Assembly (NCBI GenBank): GCA_035578175.1
Contig: JAQMRL010000003.1
Span: 92,792,469 to 92,856,468 of the forward strand
DNA: 64,000 nt
DNA from: Catonia carolina
Taxonomy: Eukaryota > Arthropoda > Insecta > Hemiptera > Achilidae
Reading direction: 5' to 3'
Part shown: positions 57,115-64,000 of the stretch, one piece after another
How positions within the stretch are numbered: position 1 is the stretch's first letter
Layout of the letters: each line of letters opens with the position of its first letter
The notes under the pieces: model-generated
The model's database searches: none
Seen by the model: only the letters and a program-made list of their open reading frames with translations
What the model was told of the DNA's origin: nothing
Program-made: the position numbers and the translations under genes

Positions 57115-57400
57115 AACTTTAAACATATTTTTTATTTTCTCTTGCCTACCTGAATATACGTACATTAGGGAAAGTTTTGTTTCCATGTCGATTTTTTGAA
57201 ATCGAGTTTTCATCGGATCTATACGTTTTCAGACCCCCGAACCAAAAAACATGATTTTAGCGATTAGTCTGTGTGTGTGTGTGCGCGCGCGCGGGTGTGG
57301 AAGTAGTAGTTTATTTGTGTCATTTTTAATTTTTTTTCCATTTTCTCAAAAACGGCTTCTAAGATTTTTTTAAAAATCGCCTCATTTACTACATTTTTTA
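57115..57400 (-). repeat. Dispersed repeat R3, reverse copy
   Basis: Reverse-oriented match to 30385-30850, with a GT/GC run (57268-57292) at the place of the CA microsatellite and a deletion of ~100 bp beside it. Confidence 0.75.
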
Positions 57401-58456
57401 TGCTCTACAAGATAGGGTAGGCGCCATGTCTGCTGAAATTCGTGGATAGGCTGTTCTCTAGTAGAAAAAAATGTTTTTTTTAAGATTACGGCCTTAATAT
57501 GCATTTTACAGCGAAAGTATATCAATACAAGTGGTAGACAATTTTAAAACCTACATTTTTTATTTGTAACATTTCTTTTTATAACTCTATGTTTAGCAGT
57601 AATTTGTGATTTTCTGTTTTCTTTCACGAAAATCTGTAAAAAATAGATTTTTTAAGAATTCAGCTTTAGTATGGATTTTACTACAAAAGTTTAGGTATAT
57701 AATAAAATTTATAGGAAATTAAAAAATCTACAATTTTTATTTCAAGCATTTTTCTCTACAGAGCCTAGTCTAGCGTCAAAAAGTGATTTTTCGTACTATT
57801 AAGCCAAACTAAGGTTGTTTTTCATTTTGCATTATTCACTCATAATTAAAATTAGGTTATGTTTTTTGAGATTAATTTTTTTGTTTATTTCAAATGTTTT
57901 ATTACTAAAATTAGGTTACATTGTTTATTATTGTTCATTAGCTTGCATTGACAAGAGAAAGTTGTGTGAAGGTTTAACAGCAGATTTTTATTGAAGGATT
58001 TTCCAATAAATTTTTAGAATGTAGGCCTATATTTAAAATTTACCGTAAATGTACAATATTACACTGGAAAATGTTACTAAAATTTTAAAGGAGTAAAATT
58101 TTAAAGGATTATTATTAATGTATCCTATTACATTTTAGTCTATTTTACACCCTTATTATAACTAATGATATGAGCATGTTGAGAAAGACTCCTTATCCAA
58201 TTAGATACACCGATTATTAAATTGTAGGTGACTATATACGTACAAGATATCCAATTACCGGTATCTGATAATTAACCTAATCTAAGACAGTAAACGTGTT
58301 AATGAATACGTACGTAGATCACGTTTGCCGTTCAGAATAGTTTGCAACAGCTAGTTGATGTGAATAGGATAGGATATCTTCAGTACTGACAGACAACACG
58401 TCAACATTTCATTATAATATGACGTGATTATGTTGAGAATAACATGTACTTGTATC
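57401..58456. other. Unassigned AT-rich stretch
   Basis: No feature recognised. Confidence 0.3.
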
Positions 58457-58460
58457 TTAA

Positions 58461-59185
58461 GGAGGTAGTCAACCCAGAAAAAAAATCAAAACTTCAGGCT
58501 ATACGTAATTTATCATTATTTATTTTAAATTAAAGAATATTTACTATTAATGATCTACCATTTGAACCAAGCCAAAAAATTAATTACAGCCCCTAATATA
58601 AGGGTGAGATTGGAAAAAAGGGCTTTTACGGGGAATGAAATATCTCAGGAACCAAGAAAGATATCAACATGATTATTATGCTACAAAATACAGAAAATTT
58701 TTGTCTATTATCTGTTGTATGCGCTTGTATGTATTTTTACTTACAAGAAATTTATTGAAGAAAAATCATATTTTCAAAAACATTTATTTTATGTATTCAC
58801 AAATTGTTTTTTAACTAAATCCCTATTTAAGGTTTTGTAATAATCATTCCACAGATAATAGAGCAAGAAATTTTGAACATTTGAAAAAAAACATCATCCA
58901 AATATCTCCAATATAAACCAAAATATTTAATTCCCAAGAATGTACAATCATGCAAAAACCACATTTCCAGAAAACTTAAAGTTGAAGGAATAATTTGACT
59001 CGCCTTTCTAGTGAGCTTTATTTTAAACAAAAAATGTTTTTATAACTTTTTCTCAACGTACAAACAAAATAAACAAATGTTGTGATTCAGAAAATTTTAA
59101 ACTCAAATAAATACAAAAATTAATTAATTAATTAATACAAAAAACAATCGACATTTTAAAATAATCGTCTTCTTTGACTACCCCG
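58461..59185. mobile_element. piggyBac-like MITE flanked by TTAA
   Basis: TTAA at 58457-58460 and 59186-59189 flank inverted ends GGAGGTAGTCAA and (reversed) CGGGGTAGTCAA. TTAA duplication is the target signature of piggyBac-type transposases. The 725-bp inside is AT-rich without a transposase; a 67-codon minus-strand ORF (58827-59030) has no recognised motif. Confidence 0.65.
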
Positions 59186-59469
59186 TTAAGCATGAAATTT
59201 ATGAAAATGACTCTAAAAAAATACAATGAGAGGTTAATCATTCATATTACATTCTATGTACTTAAATTTTCTACAGCTTAACTGTTTATATGAAGATTAA
59301 TGTTTTCATAATAAAAAATGTAATATTTTATTAAATTATTAGTTTAAAATGTTTGAAAAAATTGAAAATTTCATTAATTTGTATACTTAAATCGTGGTTA
59401 TTGGTAATTAAAATTCGAAATAAATCTCAAATACTTTGGTGCAGGGATGTTTTGAATATATAAATAAAC

Positions 59470-59556
59470 TTCTATGTTCACAAGCATGCTATCCAGGTAA
59501 GGTATTACAATAATATTGCAAAACCATGCCTGGATAGCATGTTTGTGAACATAGAA
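59470..59556. ncRNA. Hairpin of ~43-bp arms, possible miRNA-like precursor or MITE
   Basis: The arms 59470-59512 and 59514-59556 pair almost throughout: the outer 14 bp (TTCTATGTTCACAA) and the following CATGCTATCCAGG match, with two G-U wobbles and about three mismatches towards the tip. At 87 nt with few bulges it has pre-miRNA size. I recognise no known miRNA seed. A palindromic transposon end is the main alternative. Confidence 0.4.
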
Positions 59557-59559
59557 TTA

Positions 59560-59885
59560 AACCAGTGGGTGAATTATTGTAACAGTACGTTAGAAAAGGT
59601 CAACGCTACTGTGAATTACTCTCTATTGTTTAACATTTATTTACTCTGTATCATTTTTGTAAGTAGCATTTAGTAAATTGGTTAAGTTATTTATTGTTAT
59701 TAGTTAATTATAATAAGTTTATTACTTATATAGTAATTTAATTGTAATTTACTTGTAGATTTTAGTCACTTATTTAATTGTAATTTTTAATTATAATAAA
59801 TACTCGTAATTTTAAACTTTAGTGTGTTAATTATTTAATTTACCTAGATATCGAAACGCACCTTAAAGATAAATGTCACAATATC
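59560..59885. repeat. Dispersed repeat R1, longer copy
   Basis: Start (AGTGGGTGAATTATTG) and end (CGAAACGCACCTTAAAGATA AATGTCACAATAT) both match 12100-12430, with an AT-rich middle of similar length. This supports one ~325-bp unit. Confidence 0.55.
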
Positions 59886-60865
59886 TTTTCACTTCTTTTT
59901 ACCTGAAAGCTTTATAAGAGCAACTTAAAAGCGAATTAGATCATTCGTGGCAATTTTTCTATGTATATATATTCAAATAGTGGTCATTTAAGAAATTTAA
60001 TATGTAAGAGAAAGAAAAGAAGTAAACTTCTAAAAATTTTAACCAAAATGATATTTTTAGTTAGTGTCTCTGCTGGTGGTAACAAGAAGCTCATTTGTAG
60101 CGTGAACATAATCACTAGCTAATGTACATAATACACTGCAGCGGTGATTTGATAAATTATTAATCACATAACATTAACTTCATGACGTTAATAAAGTGCA
60201 ATTTACTTGCAACATAGTTCATGAATTGGAATTGAGTAGCAAACTAATAAAGGAGAAATAACTATCATAGTGGTGGTTAATATAAGTTTATTAATTATTT
60301 AATCTTAAGCAATTCTCTAATTATAACATTTTGAAACTTCAAGCAACAGAAACCACATAACTTGAACACAATCTTACTTGTTATGATCCATTAAAATACA
60401 CAAATTCAGCGTGGGAATAAATGAAAATATTTTGTTAAAGCACTGCAATTACCTTATTATAGAAACAATTTTCTAATGTATTAATACCTTTCTGTAATTA
60501 CCTCATAAGTTTACTAGATGTAACAAGTCAAAATTTGCAGGAATTAAATCAGAAATATTATACTCAATTAGGCTAATAACATCTTGTTAATGCTTCACAG
60601 AATTGCTTTAAATGTTGCTGACATAATAACCTGGGTTTATTCAGGAAATTTAATGGTGTACCTCTTCGTATAAATAACAATTCATTGAAGTATTAAGTTT
60701 TACAACAATATATTATTACTGAAAATTTCAATTGTATTAATTAACGTAAGTTATCAGTTTAAGGAGTTACCAAGTATAAAACAGGAGATAATGAAAACTG
60801 TTAATTTTTTCTTTTTTGTGGAAGATTTAGAATCATATCAACCGTTATTTGCATAATATAATAAT
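59886..60865. other. Unassigned AT-rich stretch
   Basis: No feature recognised. Confidence 0.3.
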
Positions 60866-60960
60866 CCTCTCAAAATTACAATGAAATTGTAAAATGACCG
60901 GTAAGAGTTTTGCAGAAACTCTTACCGGTCATTTTACGATTTCATTGTAATTTTGAGAGG
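60866..60960. repeat. Near-perfect 45-bp palindrome
   Basis: Arms 60866-60910 and 60916-60960 are complementary at 44 of 45 positions, the exception giving a G-U pair in RNA, with a five-base loop TGCAG. The right arm recurs at 61436-61482 beyond a SINE insertion. Confidence 0.9.
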
Positions 60961-60984
60961 ATATCATAACGTTTTGTTGAATAT

Positions 60985-61376
60985 GTTGTTTAGGTCATCA
61001 GCCAAAAGGCTGGTTTGAACCTGTAGAGGTTTTACTAAGTAAATCAAGGAGTGAGGTGGTTTACCATTGCCTTCCTCACTGAGTGGAAAAGTATGATTAT
61101 CAGCATGCCGGGCCCTCTGAAAAGCACATATTTTCCACTCTGCAAATGACACCTTCACTTCATTCACCACAGGGTCTGGCTGTACAATGAAATTCATTAC
61201 TTTCAGAGGAGATAACTCTGATTAGTGTCTTTTACACCTCTACCTCTTCTGTTCTTAAATGATTCAGTCATTTAATTGGCTGACCATGTGATAAGAAACA
61301 GAACTATTTATTTTAGCCCTGCAACTAACAGATTGAGTGTAAATAATTTGACACTCCACCTGCCTGTTATGGGCAA
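60985..61376 (-). mobile_element. CAA-tailed SINE, full length with 11-bp target-site duplication
   Basis: Flanked by TTGTTGAATAT at 60974-60984 and 61377-61387. 392 bp, minus orientation. It interrupts the element that carries the ACTCTTACCGGTCA palindromes. Confidence 0.92.
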
Positions 61377-61435
61377 TTGTTGAATATATTATATAATTTC
61401 TAAAAATAAATTGACTATTGATGCGACCGTTTCTG

Positions 61436-61482
61436 CAAAACTCTTACCGGTCAGTTTACAATTTTATTGTAATTTTGTGAGG
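61436..61482. repeat. Third copy of the palindrome arm
   Basis: AAAACTCTTACCGGTCA...TTTTGTGAGG repeats the right arm 60916-60960 with a few changes. It marks the other end of a MITE-like unit interrupted by the SINE. Confidence 0.75.
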
Positions 61483-61488
61483 ATCAAA

Positions 61489-61615
61489 TTTTATTGAAAC
61501 TACCTTAATTCAACTACCGCACTCTATCGGATTTTTACAAAACTATCTTAGTAAACAAAAACGCTATCTATTGGATTTTACTGAAACTACCTGAGTACAG
61601 CTACCGTTTTCTATT
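61489..61615. repeat. Three tandem ~43-bp units
   Basis: Units begin TTTTATTGAAACTACC, TTTTTACAAAACTATC and TTTTACTGAAACTACC and include CTATC(T/G)ATTGGA-like ends. Diverged tandem repeat next to the palindrome copy. Confidence 0.7.
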
Positions 61616-62229
61616 ATAATAATTTGTACAATTTTATATAATTTTGGTAATTTTTTATAATTTCTTTTTATAATTTTACATATTATTTTTATTATAATTT
61701 TAAAATCGAACCTACCCAAACACAAATTCGAAATATTAAGTAATAATCCACTACACATACACACATGTAACATGTATACGGTGCTGCCGCCTAACGTCAA
61801 TCGGAGGAGGAGGACATTTTCCGAGATCCGAGATAGATGAAAATGTACTAAATCGGGTCCCGCGGCATTAAAATTATTGAAAATAAATGTTTGCAGTTTG
61901 TTTTTAATACTGAAATGAAGACTAAATGTCGTTTAAAGTGAAACAATGTTATACTAAAGCATTGGAAACATGTTTTGATCAATAATTAAAAGAATATAGA
62001 TAAATGTGAAATTCGATCAAAGTTGTTAGCGCTAAATAAGCAGTTCGCTTGCGCCGGCTCCGAAAACTCTTACCGGGCGCATTTCAAGCGAAATGCTTGA
62101 TTATATACGAATAATTCTTCTAATGTTTCTATTATTCTTGTATTCGAATCTTGATTAAAAACAAGGAGATGAAGGAGAATTTTTTTACGTCCGACTGTAT
62201 TGTAAATTACAGGTAATGCAGACAATGAA
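61616..62229. other. Unassigned stretch
   Basis: An echo of the palindrome motif (AAAACTCTTACCGG) at ~62064-62077; otherwise nothing recognised. Confidence 0.35.
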
Positions 62230-62774
62230 GAGTCTTCTTCTTCCTGTCATCAATTAGGGTTTCCGACCTGTTCCGACTTCTCTGCTAATCTGTTTTCTCG
62301 TCTATCAGGTATGTAGCTTAATGCCCCTATCGCCCGTCTATCTTCACTCGTTCGTATTATGTTCCTCCCACTTCTCTCTGTATTTGTCGACTGTTTCTAA
62401 GAGAGAGAAGACATTTAAATGGGCCCGGATTACCTCATTCTATGATCCATCAAACTACACCCCTGAACTTTTCTCAAGAACCGCATTTCCGCTGCCCAGA
62501 CATTCATCTATCCTCTTAAGTACCAAGGACTCACTACCGTACAGCAATACTGGAAAGCCAGAGTCTTGTAAAACTTCAACTCGGTTTCTTTCCGTACTCT
62601 TTTACCCAGTGACCGCGTTATTGTTTCACATATACACCGAAGCGATTCAGTATATCAATCATGTCTGCATTTCTAGCGTACGTTAAATCACATCCCAGGT
62701 ATTTCACATTCAGCACCTGCTCTATCAGGCACCCACTGATAACTATTTTTAAACTATCAAGAGTAATACATGAA
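62230..62774 (-). pseudogene. RTE-type LINE RT C-terminal region, decayed
   Basis: On the minus strand it decodes to LKIVISGCLIEQVLNVKYLG CDLTYARNAD, matching KIVIDNNILEQVSHFQYLCC of the 39.4-kb copy. Then follow, in shifted frames, LLYGSES and ETVDKYREKWEEH and the 3' end with CGGAACAGG...CCCTAAT and AAGAAGAAG. Here the YLGC glycine is kept. Many stops. Confidence 0.75.
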
Positions 62775-62870
62775 AATAAGTGATGAAAAAATGCCACATC
62801 TAACCGGGAATCGAACTTGGGATCTCTAGAGTAGAAGCCAGTTACGCTGAACACCACACCAGGGCTTGGC
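62775..62870 (-). mobile_element. tRNA-like SINE head
   Basis: On the minus strand GGTGTGGTGTTCAGCGTAAC (A-box region) is followed 35 bases later by AAGTTCGATTCCCGG, a good B box. It lacks a CCA end and a foldable acceptor, so it is a SINE head and not a tRNA gene. It directly adjoins the LINE fragment. Confidence 0.6.
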
Positions 62871-63694
62871 AAGGCTATGAAGGAAGAGAAGAAGATGAAG
62901 AATGAAGGGAAAGGAGAAAAAGATATCCTGCATAAGATATCAAGATAATTAAACAAAGAAGCACATACCGTCAAAAAACTATTATTCGTAATAACTTGAG
63001 GTGAAACTTTTAATAATTAAATATAGTTGTATCAGGCCCGGAACATTTCTTTTAGCGGTTACCTAAGGAATTTCTATGACTTAATTTCTTTAATTTTTAT
63101 TATTATCGAATGAGCAAAATTGCAATCTATTATTTTATACAGAAACAAGAACAATAAGTAATAAATTAGCATTGAATATAAAAACTGACAAAAGAACAAA
63201 CAAAAATTTAAAAAATCATTAAACATTATTCATTTCAACATTATTATACATTAATAGTAAATATTAGTCTACAATGCTTATAGTTCTTTTAAAAACTTTT
63301 TTCGAATTTGTTGTTCTTTAATTAAAATAAATCAATTTTGTAATAATTGAAAACTAAAATAAAAAAGTAATTTATGTTTGTAAAAGTAAAGTTAATTGTG
63401 TTGAAAATTGCTACTTCATTTTAACTCATTTATCTGTTAAGTTCCGTAAAAGTAGACCTATAGCCGCTGTTTTCCAGTAAGTTTATCGCGAAATAATTTG
63501 GACGTCCATCCAGTCTTAGTTTTAATGTTCTACTAAATCGTGCAATTGTTTGTTTAACTGATTTAATTCTATGCACGTAGTAATAGGTATATCTGTTCCG
63601 TCTGAAAACATTCTACAATGTCACAATGTTACAATGATAAAATTGTAACAAGACAGGCTACTCTAGAATAACTTTCATAAAAATGCAAATCAAT
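62871..63694. other. Unassigned stretch
   Basis: A purine-rich patch at 62878-62935; otherwise AT-rich without recognised features. Confidence 0.35.
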
Positions 63695-63925
63695 ATCACA
63701 GATGTGCAGATAAAATTAAAATTAAACTATTTCATTTGGTTGCATGAAATTTTAGTAGCCTATATTAAAGCTGCAATTTAGTTTTTTTTTAATGAAAGCG
63801 ATTCTTATTATCGCGTTCAACGGCGGGATATGAGAAAAGTAAAACTAGGATTAAAATAATGGATAGTTGGAGAGATTAATTACAGAGACCAATCGGATGA
63901 GAAAAAGGAGTTGTTCCCCACAAGC
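63695..63925 (+). repeat. Dispersed repeat R4, plus copy
   Basis: Inverted counterpart of 54525-54740 (GGTTGCATGAAATTTTAGTA, ATTCTTATTATCGCG, AAGTAAAACTAGGATTAAAA). It may continue to the window end. Confidence 0.75.
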
Positions 63926-64000
63926 TGGTGGTGGAATTTCAAAAGAGAAAGCAATTATACCCATATAACTAACGAACGTATGTGAGTACCAAAAGAGGGA

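Noticed and set aside
60964..61197. Minus-strand 78-codon ORF
   Set aside because: It lies inside a full-length SINE copy with target duplications; other copies have stops in this frame.
62321..62686. Plus-strand 121-codon ORF
   Set aside because: Antisense to the RTE-type RT relic, which reads in order on the minus strand.
62775..62870. tRNA gene on the minus strand
   Set aside because: B box is good but no acceptor stem or cloverleaf can be closed; it joins other repeat sequence, so a SINE head is more likely.

Overview
The window looks like repeat-rich, AT-rich insect nuclear DNA. The evidence is the mix of elements: a Ty3/gypsy-like LTR retrotransposon, mariner with 34-bp inverted repeats and TA flanks, pogo/Tigger and piggyBac-like ends, Jockey- and RTE-type LINE 3' ends, and tRNA-derived SINEs. 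I cannot name the species. I found no convincing host protein-coding gene, rRNA, functional tRNA or CRISPR array. Nearly everything identifiable is transposable-element DNA in different stages of decay, separated by long unassigned AT-rich stretches.

1-8.4 kb: a complete, young-looking LTR retrotransposon (434-8095, minus strand). It has two 631-bp LTRs with no difference noticed by eye, a primer binding site, a polypurine tract, a gag with an N-terminal SAP-type domain and a long pol. It sits inside the 3' LTR of an older plus-strand copy of the same family (1-433 and 8096-8415), with ACAC on both sides. Gag and pol appear to be joined by a -1 frameshift (T_TTA_AAT directly before the gag stop). 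The integrase C-terminal module lies in another frame, so this copy is probably defective.

8.4-31 kb: a transposase relic between long inverted arms, a mariner 3' fragment, a possible LTR with a Lys-type primer site, and LINE 3' ends. At least five copies of a ~390-bp SINE with a CAA tail lie here, two of them head to head, with other tRNA-derived SINEs, purine-rich tracts and a CA microsatellite.

31-35 kb: a mariner whose inside is two inverted 3' halves. Its right inverted repeat was then split by a 5'-truncated Jockey-like retrotransposon carrying the longest intact non-LTR ORF of the window (RT with YADD).

35-64 kb: mostly unassigned sequence with RTE-type LINE tails, a GC-rich block that starts with four tandem histone-3'-end-like stem-loops, a pogo/Tigger relic, a TTAA-flanked piggyBac-like MITE, two strong hairpins, and more SINE copies. 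Several insertions are nested in one another and keep readable target-site duplications, which gives their order of arrival.
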